From Streptomyces sp. SW4 (lineage in GTDB: Bacteria > Actinomycetota > Actinomycetes > Streptomycetales > Streptomycetaceae), in assembly GCA_003248315.1 (NCBI GenBank), contig QKWM01000004.1:2170001-2234000 (forward strand): DNA of 64,000 bases, given 5' to 3'. Below are positions 1 through 11,157 of the stretch, in pieces (position 1 is the stretch's first letter; each line of letters starts with the position of its first letter). Position numbers and translations under genes: made by a program. Below the pieces are notes generated by a model that ran no database searches, was not told where the DNA came from, and saw nothing but the letters and a program-made list of their open reading frames with translations.

Positions 1-735
1 TAGTAGAGCGTCTGCCCGGGCCGGATGTCGTCGCGCCAGACGCCCTGCCCGACGGGTGCCGCCCCGGCGAAACCCCGGCCGCCGCGGCGCCGTTCGGCCT
101 CCCCGTCCACGGGGCCGGGGGTGGCCGAGTCCCACACCTCGGGCGCGGTGGGGAGCCGCCGCCCTCCGTTCGCGGCTCGGTGGCGATGGTCAGTTCCAGT
201 CCCCACTCCTCCTCGGGAGAGTCCTGCGGCCGGACGCGTTCGACGGCCACGTGGTGGACGCCGGCCTCCTGGCACCGCGTCTCGCCGGGGGAGACCTCGC
301 GCATGCCCCAGGCCGTCAGGGGCCGGGCGCTGCGGGCGGCGCCGAAGGTGGCGCTGTCCAGCGAGCAGGGCCGGCCCTCGGCGTCCCGCACCTGTACCCG
401 GACGCCGTCGGCGGCGGAGACCTCGCCCCGGCCCCGGGCACGGCGGTGACGGAGACGTAGGCGTTCGACGTGGCGTCGAGGTCGAGACGGAAGTACACGG
501 TGCCGCTGCGCGGCAGGGAGCTGGTGTACGACGTCCCGGGCTCCAGTCGTACGGCGTCGGCGGGGCTGTCCGCCGCGTCGGCCTGCCGGGCGTCCGGCGC
601 GTAGGCGTACCCGTTCTCGGCGGCCAGGGCCGTGCCCGCCGTGCCGACCGTGCCCGACGGCAGCAGTACGGCCACCGCGCCCAGCACGGTGCACAGCGCA
701 TGAAGACCACCCGGCGCGGAACGCCGCCCCCTCAT
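1..735 (-). CDS. Secreted hypothetical protein, N-terminal part only (two frameshifts)
   Basis: The ATG at 735 follows a purine-rich GGAGGAGGGGG ribosome-binding site. The product begins with basic residues (MRGRR), then a hydrophobic stretch ending in TALAAENGY, which is a typical Sec signal peptide with an AxA cleavage site. The mature part continues off the left edge of the window, ending in the stretch IRPGQTLYY. Two frame jumps, near 426 and near 163, are each repaired by adding one C to a C-run on the plus strand. The reading frame then runs unbroken to base 1. I do not recognise the family and assign no function beyond export. The C-terminus is missing because of the window edge. Confidence 0.6.
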
Positions 736-817
736 CGACCGCCCCCTCCTCGTGTCCTCGCCGCCCATACTGCCCCGCCGCCCGGCGCGCCACCCGCGCG
801 ATCCCGTCGGGCAACAC

Positions 818-846
818 AAAACCCCGACCGTGAGGACGGCCGGGGT
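818..846 (-). terminator. Intrinsic terminator after the DLW-39 gene
   Basis: A 10-bp stem with one mismatch and a 6-base loop is followed on the minus strand by GTTTTG. It lies about 30 bases past the stop of the small minus-strand gene, as expected for a rho-independent terminator. Confidence 0.6.
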
Positions 847-873
847 CTGTTCAGAACCGTATGTCGGTGGGAC

Positions 874-1008
874 TCACGAACCCGAACCCGTGGGCACGGA
901 GTCAGTCGCCTCCGTCCACAGATCCTGCTCGGCGCGATCCGCCTGGATCTGGCGGTACACGAGGAGTCCGCCGATGGCGGCCAGTGCGACCAGGAGAAGC
1001 TTCTTCAC
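874..1008 (-). CDS. DLW-39 family small membrane-anchored protein
   Basis: This 44-residue product starts at GTG 1008 with VKKLLLVALAAIGGLLVYRQ. It is a single hydrophobic N-terminal segment followed by a charged tail holding the DLW tripeptide (residues 29-31) that names this actinobacterial family. I rejected upstream in-frame starts because they add a basic, unconserved leader. It lies alone on the minus strand with its own terminator downstream and an inverted repeat about 55 bases upstream of the start. The function of the family is unknown. The N-terminal helix suggests membrane association. Confidence 0.75.
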   Translation of the reverse strand: MKKLLLVALAAIGGLLVYRQIQADRAEQDLWTEATDSVPTGSGS

Positions 1009-1061
1009 CGCGCGACCTCGTCTTTCCTTGACGTAGGGGACCTCTGGCGCCCGACTATACA

Positions 1062-1083
1062 CACCGACCGATATCGATCGGTG
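1062..1083. promoter_or_regulatory. Near-perfect 22-bp inverted repeat upstream of the DLW-39 gene
   Basis: Ten of 11 base pairs are symmetrical around the central ATAT (left arm begins CACCGACCGAT). On the minus strand it is followed by a -10-like TATAGT, so it may be an operator or part of a promoter for the small gene. No regulator is identified. Confidence 0.35.
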
Positions 1084-1334
1084 ACCTGTGTGGAGCGCCA
1101 ACTCCCGTTCGCCTCCCCGGAATAAGTCACTCCGATCAGAGGGTGATCACACCCGCACGCACGGTTACTTTGCTCCCGCTTCTCCCCTCTGGGCACCTTT
1201 TGTCCGCCCTTGCGCCCATCCGGGTGGTGTTCATCTGAACATCGACGCGCCACGGGCGTCGGTCCACCACTTCGCGGCCCACATACACATCATGAGGAAA
1301 GTACGCAAATCGCCCAACCCGAAAGTGAGGGGCC

Positions 1335-1725
1335 ATGGCCCGGAACAAGGTCATGAAGCTGTGGACCGCCATCGTCACCGCCTTCCTCGCGCTGTTCACG
1401 GCGCTCGGACTCATCACGACGACCGCCTCCGCGGCGGTACCGCAGACCGAGACGACCCGCAACAGCGACCACGACGGCAACACCGGCGGCGAACCGAGGA
1501 CGACGGCCCATACGGCGTCCTCCTGGTCCTGGTCCCGGGCCGGCGCCCTGCCCCCACGATGAAGCAGCGCATCCGCGCCGAGGCACACGGTTCGTCCCCA
1601 GTTGCCGCCACCGTCCGCTGACGGACGCGGCCGCCGCCGACGCGGCCACCGGCCTCGCCCCCTGCGACCCCGACGACTCCGCGGCCGACGCCCAGGCCCC
1701 GGCGGCCACGCCCCTCCAACGGTGA
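1335..1725 (+). CDS. DUF6344-type secreted small protein (two frameshifts)
   Basis: The ATG at 1335 follows GTGAGGGG. The N-terminus (MARNKVMKLWTAIVTAFLAL) is a signal peptide or membrane anchor ending near TTASAAVPQT. The conserved C-terminal core TMKQRIRAEAHGSSP then SCRHRP appears only after one C is restored in the C-run near 1556 and one near 1596. The repaired frame ends at TGA 1723-1725, giving about 130 residues. I recognise the core as the Streptomyces DUF6344 family, of unknown function. Without repair the gene would read as a 75-residue truncated product. Confidence 0.6.
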
Positions 1726-2126
1726 CCCCGGGCACGTCCCCGCACGTGCCGACCCCGCTGTACCCCGTAGTACCGGCGATCTTGCGTACAGCACCGCCCA
1801 GAGCACAGGCCCGGCCGCTCGAACGAGCCGCCGGGCCTTTCGCATGCCCGCCTCCGTGACGGCCGCCCCGCACGGCACCGGCACCGGCACCAGCCCTAGC
1901 ACCCGCACCCACACGGCACCGGCGCCCGCACCCGCACGGCGCACGCGCCCGCACCAGCACCAGCACCAGCACCGGGACACTGTGCCCCACGGTCGTCCAG
2001 CCCCTGCCGGCCCGGGCTCCCATCCGGCCCCTGCTCCCCTGGCCCGCACCCCACCGGGCCCCCGCACACCTGACTCCAGCCCACCCGGCCTCGGCGCACC
2101 GGGGCCCTCCAGCCCCGCCCCAACGC
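1726..2126. other. Intergenic low-complexity stretch
   Basis: About 400 bases between the DUF6344 gene and the tRNA terminator. It is made largely of imperfect CACCGG, GCACCA and CCCGCA repeats (1870-1980). Open frames exist on both strands, but they encode only Pro/Ala/Gly runs. I see no gene, RNA or site here. Confidence 0.5.
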
Positions 2127-2160
2127 AAGAACCCCCAGTCGCATTCGACTGGGGGTTCTT
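2127..2160 (-). terminator. Terminator of tRNA-Ile
   Basis: A perfect 15-bp inverted repeat (arms 2127-2141 and 2146-2160) with loop CATT lies 6 bases past the tRNA 3' end on the minus strand. Confidence 0.8.
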
Positions 2161-2166
2161 CGCTGG

Positions 2167-2240
2167 TGGGGCTAACAGGATTTGAACCTGTGGCCTCATC
2201 CTTATCAGGGATGCGCTCTAACCAACTGAGCTATAGCCCC
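2167..2240 (-). tRNA. tRNA-Ile (GAT anticodon)
   Basis: Read on the minus strand, the 74-base cloverleaf starts GGGGCTATAGCTCAG and ends with the complementary acceptor arm TAGCCCC plus discriminator A. The anticodon stem is CATCC/GGATG with loop CTGATAA, giving anticodon GAT. The T arm reads GGTTCAAATCC. CCA is not encoded. Its position after gyrA and the DUF3566 gene matches the usual actinobacterial arrangement. Confidence 0.95.
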
Positions 2241-2338
2241 GCCGCGCTCTGCGGTGTGTGTCCCGCGCGCTGACTCCTGAAGATTAGCGCACGAGGGGGC
2301 AGTCCCAAAATCGGTTCCCGCCGGCCGGTCCCCGGCCG

Positions 2339-3076
2339 TCACTCGTCCTCGGCGAGCGTCAGCTCGACGCCGCCGACGAAGCCGGCGGAGAGGTTGTAGA
2401 TGAACGCGCCGAGCGTGGCCAGCGCCGTCGCCAGGACGACGTCGATGACCGCGATGATCGACGTGAACATCAGGACGTTGGGCAGGGACAGGAACGCCTG
2501 GAGGTCGAAGCCGTTCGACTCGTTCGAACCGGTGGCCTCGGAGATCGTGCCGCCGACGGTCGAGAAGACGCCCATGGCGTCCATGACCATCCACAGCACG
2601 GCGGACGCCACGATGGTGCAGATGCCGAGCGCGATGGAGAGCAGGAAGCTCACCTTCATGACCGACCACGGGTCGGCCTTGGCCACCCGCAGGCGCGCCT
2701 TGCGGACGCGCGGCGTGGTCCGCGCACCGGTACGCGGGCGGCGCACGGCTCCGGCTGGAGCGCCCCCGGCGGGTCCCTGCGCCGGGTACGCCTGCGGCGG
2801 GTGGTAGGGCCCGCCGGGCTGCTGCGGCTGCCGTTCACCCGGCAGCGGCGAGGCCGGCTGCTGGGTCTGCGGGCCTCGGGTCTCGGTCACAGTTCCCCCC
2901 TGGGATCCATGAGTCTCGTACGAGGATGAGGACGAGGGCGGCTGCGGGTTCGTTCCGCTCCGGTCCCCCTGGACCGCTTCGTGCCCAGCTCCGGACGCGG
3001 CGGAGCCACGGCCGCCGCCGTCCGTTTCCGTACCCGTCGAGGTACCGGCCGATCCGGCGCCCGTGGCTCCGCTCAC
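2339..3076 (-). CDS. DUF3566 membrane protein downstream of gyrA (Rv0007-like)
   Basis: A 245-residue protein starting at GTG 3076 behind AGGAGAG, 18 bases after the gyrA stop. The first ~130 residues are low-complexity (Gly, Ser, Gln, Pro, Thr). A basic stretch follows (RVRKARLRVAKADPWS), then two membrane helices at about residues 139-163 and 200-228, and a short acidic tail. The basic segment ahead of the first helix suggests a cytoplasmic N-terminus. The family is found just after gyrA across Actinobacteria, and its function is not established. Co-transcription with gyrBA is likely from the spacing and strand. Confidence 0.85.
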   Translation of the reverse strand: MSGATGAGSAGTSTGTETDGGGRGSAASGAGHEAVQGDRSGTNPQPPSSSSSYETHGSQGGTVTETRGPQTQQPASPLPGERQPQQPGGPYHPPQAYPAQGPAGGAPAGAVRRPRTGARTTPRVRKARLRVAKADPWSVMKVSFLLSIALGICTIVASAVLWMVMDAMGVFSTVGGTISEATGSNESNGFDLQAFLSLPNVLMFTSIIAVIDVVLATALATLGAFIYNLSAGFVGGVELTLAEDE

Positions 3077-3094
3077 GATGACTCTCTCCTCGTG

Positions 3095-5692
<2,598 letters not shown>

Positions 5693-5734
5693 TGCTGGTG
5701 AAGGTCCTTCCTGGTGCGGTCAGCTGAGACCGAC

Positions 5735-7783
5735 TCAGATGTCGAGGAAGCGGACGTCCTTGGCGTTGCGCTGGATGAACGCGCGGCGGGCCTCGACGTC
5801 CTCGCCCATCAGCACCGAGAAGAGGTCGTCGGCCTGGGCGGCGTCGTCGAGGGTGACCTGGCCGAGGACGCGGTGCTCCTGGTCCATGGTCGTGATGCGC
5901 AGCTCCTCGGCGTTCATCTCGCCGAGACCCTTGAAGCGCTGCACCGAGTCGTCCTTGATGCGCTTGCCGGCCTGGCGGCCCATCTCGATCAGCGCGTCCC
6001 GCTCGCGGTCGGAGTACGCGTACTCGAAGTCGTCCTTGCCCCACTTGATCTTGTAGAGCGGCGGACGGGAGAGGAACACGTGCCCGGCCTCGACCAGCGG
6101 CCGCATGAAGCGGAACAGGAAGGTCAGCAGCAGGGTGTTGATGTGCTGGCCGTCGACGTCGGCGTCCGCCATCAGGATGATCTTGTGGTAGCGGAGCTTC
6201 TCGATGTCGAAGTCCTCGTGCACGCCCGTGCCGAACGCGGAGATCATCGCCTGGATCTCCTGGTTCTGCAGGATCCGGTCGATGCGCGCCTTCTCGACGT
6301 TGAGGATCTTGCCGCGGATCGGGAGGATCGCCTGGTACTCCGGGTTCCGGCCGGACTTGGCCGAGCCGCCGGCGGAGTCGCCCTCGACGATGAAGATCTC
6401 GCACTTCGTCGGGTCGTTCGACTGGCAGTCCGACAGCTTGCCCGGCAGCGACGCCGTCTCCAGCAGGCCCTTGCGACGGGTCAGGTCCCGCGCCTTGCGG
6501 GCCGCCACGCGCGCGGTGGCCGCCTGGATGCCCTTGCGGACGATGTCCGCGGCCTCGTTCGGGTTGCGGTCGAGCCAGTCGGCCAGGTGCTCGTAGACGA
6601 CCCGCTGGACGAAGGTCTTGGCCTCGGTGTTGCCCAGCTTGGTCTTCGTCTGGCCCTCGAACTGGGGCTCGCTCAGCTTGACCGAGATGATCGCGGTCAG
6701 GCCCTCGCGGATGTCGTCACCGGTGAGGTTGTCGTCCTTCTCCCGCAGCAGCTTCTTGTCGCGCGCGTACTTGTTGATCAGCGACGTCAGCGCGGCGCGG
6801 AAGCCCTCCTCGTGCGTACCGCCCTCGTGGGTGTGGATGATGTTGGCGAAGGAGTACACGCCCTCGGTGTAGCCGCCGTTCCACTGCATGGCGACCTCGA
6901 GGGACAGGCTCCGCTCCTTGTCCTCCGCCTCCAGGTCGATCACCGTGGGGTGCACCGGCTCTCCCTTGCGGGAGTTGAGGTACTTCACGAAGTCGACGAT
7001 GCCGCCCTCGTAGTGGTACGTGACGGTCTTGACCTCGTGCTTCTCGTCCTCGCCCGCCTCGTCCGCACCGGACGTGGCCTTCGCGGACTCGCGTTCGTCG
7101 GTGAGCCGGATCGTCAGGCCCTTGTTGAGGAACGCCATCTCCTGGAAGCGCCGCGACAGCGTCTCGAAGGAGTACTCGGTGGTCTCGAAGATGTCCGGGT
7201 CGGCCCAGAAGGTGACCGAGGTGCCGGTCTCCTCCGTCGCCTCGTGCTGGGCGAGCGGCGCCGTGGGGACGCCCATCTTGTAGTCCTGCGTCCAGCGGTG
7301 ACCGTCGGTCTTGACCTCGACGGCGACCTTGGAGGACAGCGCGTTGACGACGGAGACGCCCACGCCGTGCAGACCGCCGGACACCGCGTAGCCCCCGCCG
7401 CCGAACTTGCCGCCCGCGTGCAGCACGGTCAGCACGACCTCGAGGGCCGGCTTGCCCTCGGAGGCGACGATGCCCACCGGGATGCCGCGGCCGTTGTCGA
7501 CGACCCGGACGCCGCCGTCGGCGAGGATCGTCACGTCGATGGTGTCCGCGTGGCCGGCCAGCGCCTCGTCGACCGAGTTGTCGACGACCTCGTACACGAG
7601 GTGGTGCAGTCCTCGCTCACCGGTCGAGCCGATGTACATGCCGGGTCGCTTGCGGACCGCGTCCAGACCCTCGAGGACGGTGATGGCACTGGCGTCGTAC
7701 GAAGCAGCGGCTGAGGCCTCGGCGACTCCAGCCGTGGCCTCGACGGACGGAAGGTTCTCGTTGGGGTTGCCGGAATCGGCCAC
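5735..7783 (-). CDS. gyrB: DNA gyrase subunit B
   Basis: ATPase subunit of DNA gyrase, about 682 residues. I place the start at GTG 7783, giving VADSGNPNEN, because it follows AGAAAGGG. The frame stays open another 45 codons upstream but with unrelated composition. The GHKL ATPase region includes EVVDNSVDEA and GGLHGVG. The transducer follows. The TOPRIM domain has VEGDSAGGSAK and the metal-binding DADVDGQHI. The protein acts with GyrA encoded just downstream. The frame is intact. The upstream gap of about 520 bases presumably holds the operon promoter. Confidence 0.97.
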   Translation of the reverse strand: MADSGNPNENLPSVEATAGVAEASAAASYDASAITVLEGLDAVRKRPGMYIGSTGERGLHHLVYEVVDNSVDEALAGHADTIDVTILADGGVRVVDNGRGIPVGIVASEGKPALEVVLTVLHAGGKFGGGGYAVSGGLHGVGVSVVNALSSKVAVEVKTDGHRWTQDYKMGVPTAPLAQHEATEETGTSVTFWADPDIFETTEYSFETLSRRFQEMAFLNKGLTIRLTDERESAKATSGADEAGEDEKHEVKTVTYHYEGGIVDFVKYLNSRKGEPVHPTVIDLEAEDKERSLSLEVAMQWNGGYTEGVYSFANIIHTHEGGTHEEGFRAALTSLINKYARDKKLLREKDDNLTGDDIREGLTAIISVKLSEPQFEGQTKTKLGNTEAKTFVQRVVYEHLADWLDRNPNEAADIVRKGIQAATARVAARKARDLTRRKGLLETASLPGKLSDCQSNDPTKCEIFIVEGDSAGGSAKSGRNPEYQAILPIRGKILNVEKARIDRILQNQEIQAMISAFGTGVHEDFDIEKLRYHKIILMADADVDGQHINTLLLTFLFRFMRPLVEAGHVFLSRPPLYKIKWGKDDFEYAYSDRERDALIEMGRQAGKRIKDDSVQRFKGLGEMNAEELRITTMDQEHRVLGQVTLDDAAQADDLFSVLMGEDVEARRAFIQRNAKDVRFLDI

Positions 7784-8307
7784 GAAGCGCCCTTTCTGGC
7801 ACAGCACGAGCCGGGCTCCTGGGGGTGCCCCCTTTGGGGAGGGTCGCCGGAGCGGCTGCGGCATGTTGCGTTGGTAAGCCTTGTCAGCGTTGCTCAGCTT
7901 TTCCCGGACGGTCCCCACGGTCGGGCGGGATTGTCTTCCAGTCTACCGGTAGCACTGACATCGATGGGGGTTTGCCGGTACCTGAGTCCGCATGTGCCGC
8001 CCTGAACCGTCGCCGTCCGACTCCCGATATGCGGATGGGGCCCCAAGAGGCTCACAGCGGCACTCAGCGCTTCCGGCCGTCAACCCTTGGCAACTGAGGA
8101 GAGAGGTCGGGATTCGCAACCGTGTGCGGTATCACGACGAGAGGGGCGCCGGCCCCCGAAACCGGCCGCCGGCGACCGGTTGTGTGAAGTCGGTCACTCA
8201 GCACGGAAAAGGGGTGCGAGGGGCCGGAGCGGCCCCGAGTAGGGGTGGGAGACCCGCGCGGCCGGGGCGGGGCCGGGCGGCAACGGAGGCGCAAACCGGG
8301 GCAGGGG
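7784..8307. other. Intergenic region upstream of gyrB
   Basis: About 520 bases separate the gyrB start from the end of the DUF721 gene. The gyrBA promoter should lie here on the minus strand. I see no clear sigma-factor motif, hairpin, RNA gene or conserved ORF. Confidence 0.5.
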
Positions 8308-8840
8308 TCACCCGTAGGTGTCGCCCGGGCCGGTGCTGCCGGGGGCGCGCAGCGGGCCGTAGCGGCGGGCCTGGGCGGCGCCGCCCGGCCCCTGGACCTT
8401 GATCATCCGGACCGAGCCGTGCCCGAGGTCCTCGTTGATGCGGGCCACCAGCGTCGGGCCAGCAGCCGCAGGTTGGTCGCCCACGCCGTGGAGTCGCAGC
8501 GCACGCTCAGCACCCGCTCGTCCTCGTCGTACCGCTCCGGTACGCAGTGCTTGGCCACGTCCTCACCGACGATCTGCGGCCAGCGGCCCATCACGCCGCC
8601 CACCGCCGCCGGGGTCTCCCAGCCGCGCTCGGTGATCAGCCGGTTGATCGCGGAGCCGAGCGCCATGGGGTCGCGGCCGTCGGCGCGTGCCCCGGACCGC
8701 AGCCCGCCGCGCCGCGCCTGCTTCTTCTGCTGCGCCATGTCGCCACGCGCGCGTGCCGCCTCCTTCGCCGCGCGCAGCGCCACGCGCGCGAGATCCACAC
8801 CGGACGGCTCGGGCGTCTTCCCCGGCGGGTTCTGGCTCAT
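8308..8840 (-). CDS. DUF721 protein next to recF (one frameshift)
   Basis: About 177 residues after repair. The N-terminus has a basic Arg/Ala/Lys segment and then the conserved core (AINRLITERGW, ..GRWPQIVGEDVAKHCVP..) of the DUF721/DciA-related family. It sits between recF and gyrB in Actinobacteria. A G is missing near 8458. Once restored, the core continues LLAPTLVARINEDLGHGSVR and ends at TGA 8308-8310. The start ATG overlaps the recF stop as ATGA, so translation is probably coupled to RecF. DUF721 relatives (DciA) act in loading the replicative helicase. That role is plausible here but not shown by this sequence. Confidence 0.8.
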
Positions 8841-9958
8841 ACGCGCTCCACCGACCCCTCCGCCACGCGGAACCGCGCCCCCGACAGCACGTGCGGCACG
8901 TCGTCGTCGACCGCGGCCGTCACCAGCACCTGCTCGCCGGGCGCCACCAGCTCGGCCAGCCGCTCCCGGCGCCGGGCGTCCAGCTCCGCGAACACGTCGT
9001 CGAGGACGAGGACCGGCTCGTTCCCCTCCGCCCTGAGCAGGTCGTACGACGCCAGGCGCAGCGCCAGCGCGTACGACCAGGACTCGCCGTGCGAGGCGTA
9101 TCCCTTGGCGGGCAGCTGGCCCAGCTTGAGCAGCAGGTCGTCGCGGTGCGGGCCGACCAGGGTGACGCCCCGCTCGATCTCCTGCTTGCGGGCGTCGGCG
9201 AGCGCCGCCGTCAGCTGCTCGAAGAGGCCCTCGCGCGTGTGCGCCTCCCCGGGCGCCGACGGCTTGTACTCCAGGGCGACGGGTCCCCCGCCGGGGGCCA
9301 GCTGCTCGTACGCCTTGTCGGCCAGCGGCTGGATCGCGTTGATCAGGTCCAGGCGCTGGGCGAGCAGTTCGGCGCCCGCGCGCGCGAGGTGCTGGTCCCA
9401 GACGTCGAGCGTGGACAGGTCCAGCGTCCGGCCGCCGTGCCGGCGCGCGAGCGCGGCCGACTTCAGCAGGGTGTTGCGCTGCTTGAGGACCCGGTCGTAG
9501 TCGGAGCGGACGCCGGCCATGCGCGGGGAACGCGCGGTGATCAGCTCGTCCAGGAAGCGGCGCCGCTCACCGGGGTCGCCCTTGACCAGGGCGAGGTCCT
9601 CCGGCGCGAACAGCACGGTACGGACGATGCCCAGCACGTCACGGGGTCTGACCTGGGACGACCTGTTGACGCGGGCGCGGTTGGCCCGGCCCGGGTTCAG
9701 CTCCAGCTCGATCAGCTGCTGCCGCTCGCCCTGCCGGACCTGCGCCCGGATCACGGCACGCTCGGCGCCCATGCGGACCAGCGGGGCGTCGGAGGAGACG
9801 CGGTGGCTGCCGAGGGTGGCGAGATAGCCGACGGCCTCGACCAGATTGGTCTTGCCCTGGCCGTTGGGGCCGACGAAGGCGGTGACGCCCGGGTCCAGCG
9901 GGACCTCGACCCGGGCGTACGAGCGGAAGTCGGCCAGCGACAGATGCGTGACGTGCAT
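8837..9958 (-). CDS. recF: DNA replication and repair protein RecF
   Basis: A 373-residue SMC-like ATPase that helps load RecA on gapped DNA. The Walker A motif is GPNGQGKTN (residues 30-38). The C-terminal Walker B/signature is VLVLDDVFAELD. The frame is intact from ATG 9958. It overlaps the downstream DUF721 gene by four bases and follows the 6-phosphogluconate dehydrogenase gene with a gap of about 65 bases. The location in the dnaA-dnaN-recF-gyrB cluster supports the assignment. Confidence 0.96.
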   Translation of the reverse strand: MHVTHLSLADFRSYARVEVPLDPGVTAFVGPNGQGKTNLVEAVGYLATLGSHRVSSDAPLVRMGAERAVIRAQVRQGERQQLIELELNPGRANRARVNRSSQVRPRDVLGIVRTVLFAPEDLALVKGDPGERRRFLDELITARSPRMAGVRSDYDRVLKQRNTLLKSAALARRHGGRTLDLSTLDVWDQHLARAGAELLAQRLDLINAIQPLADKAYEQLAPGGGPVALEYKPSAPGEAHTREGLFEQLTAALADARKQEIERGVTLVGPHRDDLLLKLGQLPAKGYASHGESWSYALALRLASYDLLRAEGNEPVLVLDDVFAELDARRRERLAELVAPGEQVLVTAAVDDDVPHVLSGARFRVAEGSVERV

Positions 9959-10022
9959 GGTCGTTCGCCGACCTCCCCGGTACCTCTAGGTTGCTGCTTG
10001 CTCCGTCACCCCAGGGTGACGA

Positions 10023-10897
10023 CTACTTCTTCTCCACCGCGTGGCCGCCGAACTGGTTGCGCAGCGCGGCGATCATCTTCATCTGCGGCGAGTCCTCCTG
10101 GCGCGAGGAGAACCGCGCGAACAGCGACGCGGTGATCGCCGGCAGCGGCACCGCGTTGTCGATCGCGGCCTCCACGGTCCAGCGTCCCTCACCGGAGTCC
10201 TGTGCATAACCCGGAGCCCGTCCAGGTGCTCGTCCTCGTCGAGGGCGTTCACCGCGAGGTCGAGCAGCCAGGAGCGGATGACGGTGCCCTCCTGCCAGGA
10301 GCGGAAGATCTCCCGGACGTTGTCCACGGAGTCGACCTTCTCCAGCAGCTCCCAGCCCTCGGCGTAGGCCTGCATCATCGCGTACTCGATGCCGTTGTGG
10401 ACCATCTTCGCGAAGTGCCCGGCGCCGACCTTGCCGGCGTGCACCGAGCCGAAGTCGCCCTCCGGCTTGAGGGCGTCGAAGATCGGCTGCACCTTGGCGA
10501 CGTGCTCGGCGTCGCCGCCGTACATCAGCGCGTAGCCGTTCTCCAGGCCCCAGACGCCGCCGGAGACGCCGCAGTCGACGAAACCGATGCCCTTGGCGGC
10601 CAGCTGCTCGGCGTGCTTCTCGTCGTCGGTCCAGCGGGAGTTGCCGCCGTCCACGACCACGTCACCGGGCTCCAGCAGCGCGGCGAGCGCGTCGATCGTC
10701 GACTGCGTGGCGGCACCGGCCGGGACCATGACCCAGACCACCCGCGGCCCGCTGAGCTTGCCCACAAGCTCTTCGAGGCTGTGGACATCGGCGAGGTCCG
10801 GGTTGCGGTCGTATCCGACGACGGTGTGGCCCGCGCGGCGGATCCGCTCGCGCATGTTGCCGCCCATCTTGCCGAGGCCGACGAGACCGAGCTCCAT
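10023..10897 (-). CDS. gnd: 6-phosphogluconate dehydrogenase, short (about 290-residue) form (one frameshift)
   Basis: Oxidative decarboxylation of 6-phosphogluconate to ribulose 5-phosphate in the pentose phosphate pathway. The N-terminal Rossmann fold starts MELGLVGLGKMGGNM. The substrate motifs are DGGNSRW, DCGVSGGVWG and the catalytic-lysine region GHFAKMVHNGIEY. At 291 residues it belongs to the short class rather than the ~470-residue class. One C is missing near 10210. Repair gives the expected C-terminus ending QFGGHAVEKK at TAG 10023-10025. The gene is a metabolic insertion in the dnaN-recF group that I associate with Streptomyces. Cofactor preference cannot be read from the sequence. 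Confidence 0.88.
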
Positions 10898-11157
10898 CAG
10901 TTGCGTTCCTTAGGGTCGCTGTGGCGTGTGAGGCACGTGAGGCACTTCGTACCGACGTCCGAGCCTAAACCCGGACCGTCACGCACAGCTGTGGGCATAC
11001 GCGCTCATCCGTACGCCCACCTGCGCCGTCGTCCACCGGCTGCCGTCGTCCACCGGCTGTGGACACCGCACGACGACGGCGTCGCCGCGCGGGGCCGCAT
11101 CGGCGCAGGCACCGGCGCCTGCGCCGACCGCTCAGCCGCAGCCGCAGCCGCAGCCGC
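10898..11157. other. dnaN-gnd intergenic stretch with simple repeats
   Basis: 260 bases. The part at 11130-11175 is CAG/CCG-rich and holds a tandem GCCGCTCAG unit that overlaps the last codons and stop of dnaN. Otherwise I see nothing. Confidence 0.4.

Noticed and set aside
1414..2199. Gly/Ala/Cys-rich minus-strand frame over the low-complexity intergenic stretch
   Set aside because: It consists of simple-repeat translation (GAGAGA, WCWCWC), overlaps the tRNA, and has no plausible start or family.
2241..2338. tRNA-Ala next to tRNA-Ile, as in other Actinobacteria
   Set aside because: No cloverleaf with a TGC anticodon is visible in the flanks.
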